A DNA stretch of 64,000 nt from Rathayibacter oskolensis (GCF_900177245.1 NZ_FXBM01000002.1:496001-560000), one strand, 5' to 3'; shown: positions 10,230 through 19,593, numbered from the stretch's first letter. Numbers and translations are program-made. The notes: a model not told the origin generated them from the sequence alone.

Positions 10230-13060
10230 CGTGAATCTCCGGAGGTCGTCGTCAGGGCGGGGGAGCTGTTCGGCGAGAGCAGGGGGGCGAGGACATCGGC
10301 GAGGGCCTCGAGCGCTGCCGGCGAGGGCCACCCCTTCGTCCAGACCGCCGCGAGGAGGTCCTCGACAGGTCGGTCCAGGAAGGGGCCGAGGAGGCGGGCG
10401 AGGCGGACGTCGCTGGGAGCGAGTCCCGCGCGGAGCACCGTGGCCTCGAATTCCGTCCAGCTCTCGGAGTCGTCGATGAGATCGCGAACGGTACGCGGCA
10501 CCGTCCGGCTCCGCTGCACGTCGAGGACCGTCCAGCTGTGGTGCCCGTGCCGCACGATCAGTGGGGACGCCTCACCGGGCAGCGTCACTTCCGCGCTCGC
10601 ACCGACCGGAACGGTCACGTCGAGGGTCAGGGTGCCGTCCTGCCTGCGCCAGCCGACGGCCGCCTCGCCGTACGGGGTGAGGTGACGCGTCGACGCTCGA
10701 TCGAGATGAGCCGGCTGGAGCGGCTTCACCTCGATGAGGCGGTAGCCGGGCTCGCGTGGAGCGAGGCCCGCGAGGCGGCGGTGCATCCAGTCGATGACGC
10801 TGCCGAGGGCGTAGTGGTTGAACGAGGTCATGCCGCTGGGGTTGATGGTCCCGTCCGGCAGGAGGCTGTCCCAGCGCTCCCAGACGGTGGTCGCTCCCAT
10901 CGTGATGGGGTACAGCCAGGACGGCGCCTTCGTCTGCCGGAGCAAGCGGTGAGCGAGATCCGGGTGGCCGGCGTTCGCCAGTGCGTCGGTGATCAACGGG
11001 GTGCCGACGAAGCCGGTGGCGATCCGGAACGCGCCCATCCGAACGAGGTCGGCGAGGCGGTCACCGGCCGCAGCCCGGCTCCGGGCGGGGAGGAGATCCC
11101 ACTCGAGAGCGAGCGCGTACACGGTCTGGGCATCGGAGAGGATGCGGCCGGCCGGGGTGACGAATTCGCGGCAGAACGCCTCGCGGACGGCGTCCGCGAG
11201 AGCTCCGTAGCGGGTCGCGTCGTCCGGACGACCGATTTCTCGTGCGGTGTCGGCGACCAGGCGGGCGGAGCGCGCGAGGTACGCGGTCGCGACGACATCG
11301 GGGTCGGCCTTCGCCTCCGCTGCGTCGTCGTGAGGTGCTGTCGGGTCGAGCCAGTCGCCGTACTGGAATCCGCCGCGCCAGATGAGATCGTCGCCGGCGA
11401 GGCTCGCCACCTTGTCGACCCAGGCACGCATGCTGGCGTACTGACGTCGCAGGATGCCGGTGTCCCCGGTGCGCCGCCAGAGGACCCAAGGGACCACCGT
11501 CGCGCCATCCCCCCAGGCGGCCGCGGGGGCGGAGGTCAGCGCGGTCCTCAGGATGTCCGGGACGACGTGCGGAACGCTCCCGTCCGGCGCCTGCTCGGCG
11601 GCGAGGTCGGCGAGCCACGAGGTGAGGAATCCGGCGCTGTCGAAGAGGAACGTCGCTGTCGGAGCGAAGGCCTGGATGTCCCCGGTCCAGCCGAGCCGTT
11701 CGTCCCGCTGCGGGCAGTCGGTCGGCACGTCGAGGAAGTTGCCGCGCATCCCCCAGACCACGTTCTCGTGGAGGCGGTTCAGCACCGGGTCGGAGGAGTC
11801 GAACCAGCCTGTCCTCCGCAGGTCGGTGCCGATGACGACGGCGTGGACGTCCTCCGCCCGGATGTCGCGCAGGCCGGTGATCTCGGCGTAGCGGAACCCG
11901 TGGAAGGTGAGGGACGGCTCGAGGATCTCCGAGGAGTCGCCGCTCAAGAAGTAGGTGTCCGTCGCCTTCGCGCTGCGCAGCGGTCCGGTTCCGAGCTCGC
12001 CCGCTTCGAGGACCTCCGCGTGTCGGACGACCACCTCGTCGCCGGAACGACCGCTCCTGGCCGCGATCCGCACCCAGCCCACCACGTTCTGCCCGAAGTC
12101 CACGAGGGTCGAGCCGCCGGCCGTCGTCCAGACCGAGACAGCGCCGATCTCCTCGGTCTCGCGCATCGGCGGACCGTCGGCTCCGACGAGCCGGGTGAGA
12201 TCGGACTCCACCTGCTCGACTGCTCCATCGAACGGAGCGGAGTCGTCGATGCGGAGGTCGGTGGTCTGCCCGTCGTAGATGTCGTCGGAGAGGATGCCGG
12301 TGGAGCGCGCGGTCCACCGCTCGTCCGTGTCGAGGACGTGGACGGATCCGTCGGCGGTCGTCACCTCGAGCTGAGCGAGGAGGGCGAGACGGTCGCCGTA
12401 GATGGCCCGTTCGCCGAGGAAGCCGAAGCGTCCGCGCCACCAGCCGTTGCCGAGGACGACCTCGAGGGAGTTCGCCCCTTCGACGACGAGGTCCGTGACG
12501 TCGTACACCTGGTAGCGCAGACGGTGCTGGTAGGCGGTCCATCCGGGGGCGAGGACGCTGTCGTCCACCGGCCGGCCGTTCACCCGCGCCGAGTAGACGC
12601 CGTGCGCTGTCGCGTAGAAGCGCGCGCTGACCACTCCTGCGGGTACCGCGATGATCCCGCGCAGCTCGGGAGCGGCCTGGCGGAGTCCACCCCTGCCGAC
12701 CGGGCTGATGAAGCGCGCCGTCCAGTCGGACTCGTCGAAGAGTCCCGCCTCCGCGGTGGTCGGCTCGCTCCATCCGCTCCACTCGTCGTGGGCGACGCGC
12801 ACACGGACGGCGATCCTCTCGCGGGAGACGAGGGGCTCGTCCGGCCACGGGACGAGCACTTGATCCGCCGCGTCGACAGTGAATCTGCGCGTCCCGCTCT
12901 GACGTGCGATCTCGATCTCGTAGCGGAGCTGCGTGTAGTCGAGGTCGGCTGAGGGCACGGTCCAGGACAGCGCGGGCGTCCGGCCGGCGAGTCCGAGAAC
13001 GTCGCCGGTGTCGGTGCGGTGGTCGAGGCGGGGAGCGGTGGGGGCGGCTGAATGAGCCAT
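10226..13060 (-). CDS. Glycoside hydrolase family 78 (alpha-L-rhamnosidase)
   Basis: 944-residue intact GH78 enzyme. Domains in order: N-terminal Fn3-like domain (residues about 15-105), Bac_rhamnosid_N beta-sandwich (VNGRPVDDSVLAPGWTAYQH, about 160-180), a second beta domain with VDFGQNVVGWV, the (alpha/alpha)6 catalytic domain with DCPQRDERLGWTGD, FQYGDWLDP and TVWERWDSLLPDGT, and a C-terminal beta-sandwich. A helical tail of about 85 residues follows (from SRTVPRTVRDL), shared with the paralogue at 4481-6962 but unusual for the family. No signal peptide. It removes terminal alpha-L-rhamnose (family knowledge) from imported oligosaccharides. It sits 40 nt after the ATPase gene and overlaps GH43 by ATGA. 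Confidence 0.93.
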   Translation of the reverse strand: MAHSAAPTAPRLDHRTDTGDVLGLAGRTPALSWTVPSADLDYTQLRYEIEIARQSGTRRFTVDAADQVLVPWPDEPLVSRERIAVRVRVAHDEWSGWSEPTTAEAGLFDESDWTARFISPVGRGGLRQAAPELRGIIAVPAGVVSARFYATAHGVYSARVNGRPVDDSVLAPGWTAYQHRLRYQVYDVTDLVVEGANSLEVVLGNGWWRGRFGFLGERAIYGDRLALLAQLEVTTADGSVHVLDTDERWTARSTGILSDDIYDGQTTDLRIDDSAPFDGAVEQVESDLTRLVGADGPPMRETEEIGAVSVWTTAGGSTLVDFGQNVVGWVRIAARSGRSGDEVVVRHAEVLEAGELGTGPLRSAKATDTYFLSGDSSEILEPSLTFHGFRYAEITGLRDIRAEDVHAVVIGTDLRRTGWFDSSDPVLNRLHENVVWGMRGNFLDVPTDCPQRDERLGWTGDIQAFAPTATFLFDSAGFLTSWLADLAAEQAPDGSVPHVVPDILRTALTSAPAAAWGDGATVVPWVLWRRTGDTGILRRQYASMRAWVDKVASLAGDDLIWRGGFQYGDWLDPTAPHDDAAEAKADPDVVATAYLARSARLVADTAREIGRPDDATRYGALADAVREAFCREFVTPAGRILSDAQTVYALALEWDLLPARSRAAAGDRLADLVRMGAFRIATGFVGTPLITDALANAGHPDLAHRLLRQTKAPSWLYPITMGATTVWERWDSLLPDGTINPSGMTSFNHYALGSVIDWMHRRLAGLAPREPGYRLIEVKPLQPAHLDRASTRHLTPYGEAAVGWRRQDGTLTLDVTVPVGASAEVTLPGEASPLIVRHGHHSWTVLDVQRSRTVPRTVRDLIDDSESWTEFEATVLRAGLAPSDVRLARLLGPFLDRPVEDLLAAVWTKGWPSPAALEALADVLAPLLSPNSSPALTTTSGDSR

Positions 13061-13100
13061 CGGGATCCTGACGAGATGAGGCGGTGGCTCACGGCTCCAC

Positions 13101-13943
13101 TCAGGTGGAGGTCGTGCCGTCCGCGGGGACCTGGGCGGCGAGCGCGTCCAGACGGGCTTGTCGACGCGCGCGCTGTCGCGGTGGGTCGGCGACGGGAGCC
13201 GCCATCTGCAGCCGTCGTGTGTACGGGTGCTGGGGAGACGTCGCTACCTGATGGGCGTCGCCGAGCTCCACGATGCGTCCGCCGTTGAGGACGGCGATGC
13301 GGTCGCTGATGGAGTGCACGACGCCCAGGTCGTGACTGATGAAGAGGTAGGCGACTCCGGTGTCCTGCTGCAGAGCCTTGAGCAGCGCGAGGACGCGGGC
13401 CTGCGTGGTCACGTCCAGGGCGCTGGTCGGCTCGTCGCAGACGATCACCGCAGGTTCCATGGCGAGAGCGCGGGCGATCGCGACGCGCTGGCGCTGGCCG
13501 CCGGAGAACTCTCGCGGGTACCGTCCGGCGGCGTCGTCGGGGAGTCCGACGGCGTCCAGCAGCACGCGGACGCGAGAGCGTCCGGTGGCGGCGCCGGCAG
13601 CGCGGAGCGGCTCGACCAGGATGCTCTCGATGGTCATCGAGGGATTCAGAGAGGAGTAGGGGTCCTGGAAGATGACCTGGATGTCCTTGGCGACGACGCG
13701 CCGACGCGATCGCGAGAGCGAGTCGATCCGCTGGCCGCGGAACTCGATCGAGCCGCCGGTGACGGGGGCGAGTCCGAGGATGGCGCGGCCGATCGTCGTC
13801 TTCCCCGATCCGGATTCGCCGACGAGGCTCACGGTCTCTCCGGGCGCGAGGTCGAGCGAGACGTCCTCGATGACGGTCTTCCCACCGCGCTTGCCGCCGT
13901 ATCGGACGACCAGATCGGTGATGCGCAGCAGGGGCTCAGTCAT
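13101..13943 (-). CDS. Oligopeptide/oligosaccharide ABC transporter ATPase (DppF-like)
   Basis: 280-residue ABC ATPase. Walker A GESGSGKTT near residue 39, Q-loop VIFQDPYSSLNP, signature FSGGQRQRVAIARAL, Walker B VIVCDEPTSALD and the switch His in FISHDLG; the C-terminal oligopeptide-type extension (TSPQHPYTRRL) marks the Opp/Dpp subfamily. It overlaps the fused permease/ATPase by 8 nt and is the partner of that protein's ATPase domain, so the two nucleotide-binding sites come from different genes. Substrate is probably a plant oligosaccharide given the surrounding glycosidases (inference). Family-5 systems are known to carry sugars as well as peptides. Confidence 0.93.
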   Translation of the reverse strand: MTEPLLRITDLVVRYGGKRGGKTVIEDVSLDLAPGETVSLVGESGSGKTTIGRAILGLAPVTGGSIEFRGQRIDSLSRSRRRVVAKDIQVIFQDPYSSLNPSMTIESILVEPLRAAGAATGRSRVRVLLDAVGLPDDAAGRYPREFSGGQRQRVAIARALAMEPAVIVCDEPTSALDVTTQARVLALLKALQQDTGVAYLFISHDLGVVHSISDRIAVLNGGRIVELGDAHQVATSPQHPYTRRLQMAAPVADPPRQRARRQARLDALAAQVPADGTTST

Positions 13944-15726
13944 CGGACACCTCCAGGAGCTCGACCTGACGGGAGGAGGCGAGAAGGTCCTGGGTGTAGG
14001 GGTTCTGCGGGGCGGCGAAGAGCTCGTCGACGGTGCCCGTCTCGACGATGCGACCCTCCCGCATCACGCTGACGGTGTCGCAGATGTCGGCGACGACGCC
14101 GAGGTTGTGGGTGACGATGATCATGGCGAGTCCTCGTTCTGTGCTCAGTTCGCGCAGGAGCTCGAGCACCTCTGCCTGGACGGTGACATCCAGGGCGGTG
14201 GTCGGCTCGTCCGCGATGATCAGCTGGGGGTCGGAGGCGACGGCGCCGCAGATGAGGACGCGCTGAGCCATGCCGCCGGAGATCTCGTGCGGGTAGAGCT
14301 TCATGACGCGTTCCGCGTCCGTGATCCCCACTCGCTTCAAGAGTGCGGACAGCTGCTCCCGTGCCTCCTTCTTCGAGGCACCGGTGGCCGCGCGAAGGCC
14401 GTAGACGAGCTGGGCTCCGACGGTGAAGGACGGGTCGAGGTTCGACATCGGCTCCTGCGGGATGTACGCGATGCTCCGACCGCGGACCTTCCGCAGGCGT
14501 GCCTTGTCGGCGAGCAGGTCCTTGCCCTCGAAGAAGACGCTGCCGCCGAGGACGACCGCTTCGCGGGGGAGGATGCCGAGGATGGAGAACGCGATCTGGG
14601 ACTTCCCGGAGCCGGATTCGCCGACCAGTCCGTGGATCTCGCCGCTGCGCAGATCGAAGTCGACGCCGTGCACGACCTCCGTCACGTCCTGCGACGACCG
14701 GGGGTATCCGACTCGGAGGTCGCGGATCGTCAGGATGTCGTCGCGTCGAGGTGTCAGATCGTTCGCGCCCGCGACGCGCTCGTCGTGCGCGGAGCGGAGC
14801 AGCGCCTTGCGCCGGGCGGGCTTGAGCGCGGCACTGCGGTTGGAGGCCTGGAGGGTGTCGCGGAGGCCGTTCCCGAGCAGGACGAGCGCCAGGATCGACG
14901 CGCTGATCAGCAGGGCCGGCCAGAGGACGTTCGCCGGGTTCGTGTAGATGTTGTTGAACGCCTCCTGCAGGATCCGACCCCAGGAGGGCTGCGATGGATC
15001 GCCGAGGCCGAGGAAGTCGACGCCGGCGAGGATCGCGATCGCGGTGGCGAGGACGAAGGAGCTCTGCACGATCACGGGAGCGCGGACCGCGGAGAGGACG
15101 TGTCGACCCACGATGCGGAAGTCCGAGAGGCCGACGACCTTCGCCGCGTCGATGTAGAGCTCGGACCGCACCGAGACGACGACCGAGCGCACCAGCCGGT
15201 AGAACGAGGGGGCGACGATGACGCCGAAGACGGTCATGGCGGCGGGGATGTTCGGTCCTGTCAGTGCGTACAGCGCGATCAGCATGACGATGCCGGGCAG
15301 GGACTGGACCACGTCCGAGACGAAGTTGATGATCGCCTCGGCCTTTCCGCGGTAGTAGCCGGCGATCAGCCCGAAGGTGAGTCCGAGCAGGAGCGAGACG
15401 CCGAGGACGAGGACGCAGGCGATGATGGTCTGCTGCGTGCCCCACATCAGGCGCGAGAGGATGTCGCGCCCGGAGGCGTCGGCGCCGAAAGGGTGCCCCG
15501 CGGTGAAGGGAGCCGCGTTCGTCGATGCCAGGTCGGTCGCGTTGGGAGCGAACGGCGCGATCCACGCGCTGGCGAGGCCGACGACGACGACGAGCAGGAG
15601 GAAGACGAGGCTGATCGCGGCGAGCGGGTTGCGGAGCAGGGATCCGAAGGTCGAGCGGCGCCGCGGCGAGACGAGAGCTGCGGTTCCGTCGGCGACCGGA
15701 TCCACCCCGTGCTGGTCGATGGTCAT
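13936..15726 (-). CDS. Fused ABC permease (DppC-like) and ATPase (DppD-like)
   Basis: 596 residues in two parts. Residues about 25-300 are a DppC-type permease with about six membrane segments, a periplasmic-side loop FGADASGRDILSR and the EAA-type loop around VVGLSDFRIVGRHVL. From about 330 there is a full ABC ATPase: Walker A GESGSGKSQ, Q-loop YIPQEPMSNLDP, signature ISGGMAQRVLICGA (variant of LSGGQ), Walker B LIIADEPTTALD and VTHNLG. The fusion places one membrane half and one nucleotide-binding half in one chain. It overlaps the DppB-like gene (ATGA) and the DppF-like gene (8 nt). Such fusions are known in actinobacteria. The LSGGQ variant is a mild oddity. Confidence 0.92.
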   Translation of the reverse strand: MTIDQHGVDPVADGTAALVSPRRRSTFGSLLRNPLAAISLVFLLLVVVVGLASAWIAPFAPNATDLASTNAAPFTAGHPFGADASGRDILSRLMWGTQQTIIACVLVLGVSLLLGLTFGLIAGYYRGKAEAIINFVSDVVQSLPGIVMLIALYALTGPNIPAAMTVFGVIVAPSFYRLVRSVVVSVRSELYIDAAKVVGLSDFRIVGRHVLSAVRAPVIVQSSFVLATAIAILAGVDFLGLGDPSQPSWGRILQEAFNNIYTNPANVLWPALLISASILALVLLGNGLRDTLQASNRSAALKPARRKALLRSAHDERVAGANDLTPRRDDILTIRDLRVGYPRSSQDVTEVVHGVDFDLRSGEIHGLVGESGSGKSQIAFSILGILPREAVVLGGSVFFEGKDLLADKARLRKVRGRSIAYIPQEPMSNLDPSFTVGAQLVYGLRAATGASKKEAREQLSALLKRVGITDAERVMKLYPHEISGGMAQRVLICGAVASDPQLIIADEPTTALDVTVQAEVLELLRELSTERGLAMIIVTHNLGVVADICDTVSVMREGRIVETGTVDELFAAPQNPYTQDLLASSRQVELLEVSDD

Positions 15727-16664
15727 CGGATCCGCGCTTTCGGGTTAAGGGCGGCACTGGCGAGGTCGGTGAGGAAGTTGACGACGAGCACGAGGACGAT
15801 CACGACGATGACCGTTCCCATCACCATCGGCACGTCCCCCGCCTGAGCGGAGAGGTTGGCGAGCTGACCGACGCCGGGTAGCGCGAAGACCTCCTCGATG
15901 AACAGGGTGCCGCCGAACAGGCCCAGCGTGAGGAGACCGAGGGCGACGAGTCCGGGCCCGGCGGCGTTGCGCAGGACGTGGCGGAAGACGAGCTGCGACT
16001 CCGGGATGCCGCGAGCGCGGAGCGTCCGCACGAAGTCGCGGGACAGGGTGTCGGCGACGGCTCCGCGGAACTGCGCGGCGGCGTTCGCCACGCTGCCGAC
16101 GATGAGGGCGAGAACGGGGAGAGTGAGCGCCCAGATCCACCCCTGCACGCTGTCCGTCGCCTTGATGTATCCGGTGGCGGGGAAGTAGGGCACGGCGATC
16201 GCGAAGGCGAAGACGAGGCCGATCGCCACGATGAACGGCGGGACGGCGGCGCCGAGAACGGAGATGAACTGGACCAGGCGGTCGATCCATCCTCCGTAGA
16301 GCGCCGCCGTCACGCCGAGGAGCACGCTGATGACGGTGGTGATGAGAAGGGTGGCGATGATGAGCGAGAGCGTCACGGGGACTCGAGACGAGAGCGCATC
16401 CGTCACCGACTGCCCGGTGAGATAGGAGGACCCGAGGTCACCCCTGACGGCTCCGGAGAGCCAGTCGAGGTACTGGACGACCAGCGGTCGATCGAGCCCC
16501 AGCCGTGCCACTTCCGCCTGCACCTGCTCATCCGAGGCGTTCAGCCCGAGCACGGATCGGGCGATGCCGGTGCCGTTGCTGAACATCAGGCTGAAGGTGG
16601 CGAAGCTCACGAGGAGCAGCACCGCGAGCGCTCGGACGAGGCTTTTGACGAGGGAGAGAAGCAT
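15723..16664 (-). CDS. ABC transporter permease (DppB-like)
   Basis: 313 residues with six hydrophobic segments. It has the family-5 N-terminal layout: one helix, then an external region with the motif LGLDRPLVVQYLDWLSG, then the BPD_transp_1 domain with the EAA loop (LRARGIPESQLVFRHVLRN) at about residues 215-235. Membrane protein pairing with the DppC-like half of the next gene. It starts 21 nt after the stop of the binding-protein gene and its stop overlaps the following start. Part of the operon presumed to be driven from the 18.28-18.38 kb control region. Confidence 0.93.
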   Translation of the reverse strand: MLLSLVKSLVRALAVLLLVSFATFSLMFSNGTGIARSVLGLNASDEQVQAEVARLGLDRPLVVQYLDWLSGAVRGDLGSSYLTGQSVTDALSSRVPVTLSLIIATLLITTVISVLLGVTAALYGGWIDRLVQFISVLGAAVPPFIVAIGLVFAFAIAVPYFPATGYIKATDSVQGWIWALTLPVLALIVGSVANAAAQFRGAVADTLSRDFVRTLRARGIPESQLVFRHVLRNAAGPGLVALGLLTLGLFGGTLFIEEVFALPGVGQLANLSAQAGDVPMVMGTVIVVIVLVLVVNFLTDLASAALNPKARIR

Positions 16665-16685
16665 GGTGGGGCCCGTCGACGTCGG

Positions 16686-18203
16686 TTACTGGAAGTCGCG
16701 CAGCAGGGGGTGCAGCGCCGAGAAGTCGGAGACGGTCGGGACCTCGACGCTGGGGCTGTGCGCGTAGAAGCCGTCCGGGTACGCCATCGGCACGAACCAG
16801 GCCTGGTCGATGATGTACTGGTTGATCTCCTGCTCGGCGGCGACCCTCTCCTCGGGGGTGCCCGTGAGGATCTGCTGCCAGAGGCCGTCGATGGTCGAGT
16901 CGGTCTGGTGCGAGACGTTCCAGATGCCGTCGGGGAGGACGTAGTCCTTGATGTCCTGGAGCGACTCGCCGTAGTTGCCGAGCTGCCAGAGCGGGACGGG
17001 GTAGTCGCCGCTGAGGAGGTTGGTGATCGCGTCGGGCCCGGACAGGTTCGCCTGCTCGACGGTGATGTTCAGCTCAGCGAGCTGCGCGGTGATGTAGGGG
17101 AAGAGCAGGTCGTGGTTCTGACCCTCGAGGAACGGGATCTGCAGCGTGAAACCGTCGGCGTAGCCGGCCTCGGCCATGAGCGCCTTGGCCTTCTCGACGT
17201 CGTACGGGTAAGGGTCGGTCGTCAGGTCCTCGAGGTAGGCGTCGCTACCGGGACGGAAGATCTGGTACGCCGGGTCGGCGTAGCCGCGGTAGAGCTGCTC
17301 GGCGATGGAGTCGCGGTCGAAGACCATGTTCATCGCCTGGCGCACACGGACGTCACCGAGCGCGGGGATCTTCTCGCCGTTGTGGTCGGTCAGGAGCAGG
17401 CGGGTGGTCACGCCTCGGAGGGTGACGATGTCCTGGCCCGAGGTCTTCGCCTCATCGACTGTCGCAGCGGACACGAGGGTGCCGTTGATCTGGTCCGTCT
17501 TCAGAGCGTTGAGTGCCGCGGTCTCGTTCGTGAAGACCTTGAGGACGAGCCTGTCGTAGGGGTAGGTCTCGGAGTCCCAGTAGTCGGGGTTCTGCGTCAG
17601 CGTGTAGGTGGAGCCGACGGTGCTGTCGCCGGGCTGGTAGAGGTAGGGGCCGGAGCCTACGACCTCGTTGTCCAGGTTGCCGCCCTCGATCGCCTCGGAT
17701 GAAGTGATGTTCGCCTCGCACATGATGAGGTCGAGCGTCGGGATGGGCTGGGGGAAGGTGATGGTGATGGTGTTCGCGTCGGGGCTGTCGAACGTGAGGC
17801 CCTCGAATCGAGCGTTCACCTCGCCAACAGCGGTGAGGCTCGCCTCGACGTCTGCAGCGTCGAAGTCGGTGCCGTCGGAGAACTTCACGCCCTCGCGGAG
17901 CTTCAGTGTCGCGGACGACTGGTCGTCGTTGTACTCCCACTCCTCGGCCAGCTGCGCGGAAGGCTTGCCGAACTCGTCGCAGATGAGCAGGGCGTCCCAT
18001 GCGGCGTCGGCGAACCAGCCCTGGTAGGAGGGCTGGATGAGGACGCTGAGGCCGGGGATGTCCGCCGTCATGCCGAGGGTGAGGGTGTCGTCGCCGCCCG
18101 AGGAGGCGGTCGTTCCTCCACCGGGGGCGCAGGCCGAGAGGGCGAGGACTGCGGCGGTGGGCAGTGCCAGCGCCATCGCCGCGCGGCGTCGGGTCGATCG
18201 CAT
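16686..18203 (-). CDS. Family 5 extracellular solute-binding lipoprotein
   Basis: 505 residues. The N-terminus has basic residues, a hydrophobic core and the lipobox LSAC with Cys25, so it is a membrane-anchored lipoprotein. The mature part is an SBP_bac_5 protein of normal length (YEYNDDQSSATLKLREGVKFSDGTDF region, GSGPYL motif, and the C-terminal ISHQ-type region). It delivers substrate to the DppB/C/D/F-like system encoded directly downstream. First gene of the minus-strand operon; start ATG 18203 with AAGGAG just upstream. Two TTGCGCAA operators lie 125-180 bp upstream. Glycosidase neighbours argue for an oligosaccharide ligand rather than peptides (inference). Confidence 0.93.
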   Translation of the reverse strand: MRSTRRRAAMALALPTAAVLALSACAPGGGTTASSGGDDTLTLGMTADIPGLSVLIQPSYQGWFADAAWDALLICDEFGKPSAQLAEEWEYNDDQSSATLKLREGVKFSDGTDFDAADVEASLTAVGEVNARFEGLTFDSPDANTITITFPQPIPTLDLIMCEANITSSEAIEGGNLDNEVVGSGPYLYQPGDSTVGSTYTLTQNPDYWDSETYPYDRLVLKVFTNETAALNALKTDQINGTLVSAATVDEAKTSGQDIVTLRGVTTRLLLTDHNGEKIPALGDVRVRQAMNMVFDRDSIAEQLYRGYADPAYQIFRPGSDAYLEDLTTDPYPYDVEKAKALMAEAGYADGFTLQIPFLEGQNHDLLFPYITAQLAELNITVEQANLSGPDAITNLLSGDYPVPLWQLGNYGESLQDIKDYVLPDGIWNVSHQTDSTIDGLWQQILTGTPEERVAAEQEINQYIIDQAWFVPMAYPDGFYAHSPSVEVPTVSDFSALHPLLRDFQ

Positions 18204-18283
18204 TGCAACTCCTTTGTTGTGAGGGATCTCGGCTCTTCAGCCGGGCGGTCGAGATCTGTGCTGTCCGATCAGGCCGCGTCAGG

Positions 18284-18312
18284 AGACTAAGTGGGGGTTT
18301 TCACCTGATCAA
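18284..18312 (-). promoter_or_regulatory. Candidate sigma-70-type promoter of the transporter operon
   Basis: On the minus strand, TTGATC (18312-18307) and TAGTCT (18289-18284) are separated by exactly 17 bases, with 80 bases to the ATG at 18203. The TTGCGCAA operator at 18328-18335 lies just upstream of the -35. Seen in sequence; function inferred. Confidence 0.45.
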
Positions 18313-18327
18313 TGTACGGTCTCTTTA

Positions 18328-18335
18328 TTGCGCAA
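18328..18335. promoter_or_regulatory. TTGCGCAA operator (site 1)
   Basis: Palindrome TTGCGCAA inside TTTATTGCGCAATTCC, in the divergent region between the binding-protein gene and the LacI gene. It has the central CpG typical of LacI-family operators. Its centre is 46 bp from that of site 2. Confidence 0.65.
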
Positions 18336-18373
18336 TTCCGTTCGCGCCTCTTCGTGAGGAGAGACGATGCTTA

Positions 18374-18381
18374 TTGCGCAA
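18374..18381. promoter_or_regulatory. TTGCGCAA operator (site 2)
   Basis: Second palindrome, in CTTATTGCGCAATGAAG, ending 19 bases before the LacI start codon at 18401. A repressor bound here would block its own gene, so autoregulation is likely (inference). Confidence 0.65.
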
Positions 18382-18400
18382 TGAAGCCGAGGAGGCGGGC

Positions 18401-19441
18401 ATGGAGTCGACCGAACCGACACTGAAAGACGTCGCCACCGCGTCGGGAGTGTCGGTCGCGACCGCCTCCCGCGCTCTCGCCGGGCGCGGCGATCTCTCCC
18501 GTGCCACGCGCGAGCGAGTGGCGGACGCTGCCGACTCTTTGGGATATCTGCGCAGGGAGCGAGGGCGAGGCCGGCCCCGGACCCTGGATCCTCATCTGAT
18601 CGAGCTGGTCCTCGGCAGCTTCGATGACGCCTGGACGACAGCCGTCACCTCCGGCGCCCGCGACGCGGCCTTCCGCCTCAACTTCGATCTGGTGCTCACG
18701 CTCGAGCGTGAGAATCCTGCCGAGGATTGGCCGACGCGCGTAGCGACGAGACGTCCTTCAGGGGTGATCGTCGGCATCATCCGACCGACCGCTCGGCAGC
18801 TGGCTGAGCTGCAGGGTCTGCGGATCCCGGTCCTCCTCCTCGACCCCCGATCGGATCCCGAGGGTGAACTGCCCAGCGTCGGCACCACGGATCGGCAGGG
18901 CGGGTACGACGCCGGCGCGCATCTCGCGAGGACAGGCGCCGACCACTTCGTGATCGTGTCCGGCGTTCCTCAGTACCGGTTCGGCCGAGCACGGGAGGAG
19001 GGCTTCCGGGCGGCCCTTGCCGAGCATCGACCGGGCGCGCGGGTGGAGCACCTGAATTCGGACTGGAGCAACGCCACCGTGACGGAGGAGCTGATGCGTG
19101 CCTTCGCGTCGCACCGAGATCCGGTGGGCGTCTTCGCCTGCAATGACGAGATGGCGCTCGTCGTCTACGAGGTGGCCAGGCGCCTGGGGCGCCGCATCCC
19201 CGAGGACATCGGCGTCGTCGGCTTCAACGACGAACCGCGCGCCTCGCTGGTGTCGCCACCCCTGACGTCCGTCCGTCAGCCTCTCCGCGCCATGGCCGCG
19301 CGCGCGGTCGAGCGAATCCGCGAGCTGCGCGAGCGGAACGAGCAGCATCACGAGCGCATCGAGCTGCCGACCGAGCTCATCGTGAGAGGGTCGACGCTGA
19401 CAACCTCGCTGGGAGGTCCTGTCTCTCCCGGAGTCCTCTGA
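18401..19441 (+). CDS. LacI-family transcriptional regulator of the glycan locus
   Basis: 346 residues. N-terminal HTH: TLKDVATASGVSVATASRAL with hinge helix region, followed by a periplasmic-binding-protein-like effector domain (PSGVIVGIIRPT, GVFACNDEMALVV, IGVVGFNDEP). I place the start at ATG 18401, after GAGGAGG, not at upstream in-frame starts, because those would run through operator site 2 and the HTH normally begins within ten residues of the start. Divergent from the ABC transporter operon. Seven copies of a LacI-like palindrome lie around it, two of them in its own promoter region. Expected ligand is a sugar released by the cluster enzymes (inference). Confidence 0.93.
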   Translation: MESTEPTLKDVATASGVSVATASRALAGRGDLSRATRERVADAADSLGYLRRERGRGRPRTLDPHLIELVLGSFDDAWTTAVTSGARDAAFRLNFDLVLTLERENPAEDWPTRVATRRPSGVIVGIIRPTARQLAELQGLRIPVLLLDPRSDPEGELPSVGTTDRQGGYDAGAHLARTGADHFVIVSGVPQYRFGRAREEGFRAALAEHRPGARVEHLNSDWSNATVTEELMRAFASHRDPVGVFACNDEMALVVYEVARRLGRRIPEDIGVVGFNDEPRASLVSPPLTSVRQPLRAMAARAVERIRELRERNEQHHERIELPTELIVRGSTLTTSLGGPVSPGVL

Positions 19442-19476
19442 CCAGACGGAGAAGCCGCCACAATGACGACCACGCG

Positions 19477-19484
19477 TTGCGCAA
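19477..19484. promoter_or_regulatory. TTGCGCAA operator (site 3)
   Basis: TTGCGCAA followed by AAG, 110 bases ahead of the ATG at 19594 of the DUF5060-type glycosidase and 35 bases after the LacI stop. Confidence 0.6.
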
Positions 19485-19593
19485 AAGTCGGTGCGCTGTA
19501 GGAAAAGGCGGGACGAGAACAGGACCATGGGAGAGCTGGTGGACGAGGACTGTCACCTCCTCGCGCCGCGCAGCGTCGACAAGAGAGGTCCTT

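Noticed and set aside
10538..12952. An 804-codon plus-strand frame opposite the GH78 gene.
   Set aside because: Shadow of the rhamnosidase on the other strand. The GH78 motifs are unambiguous.
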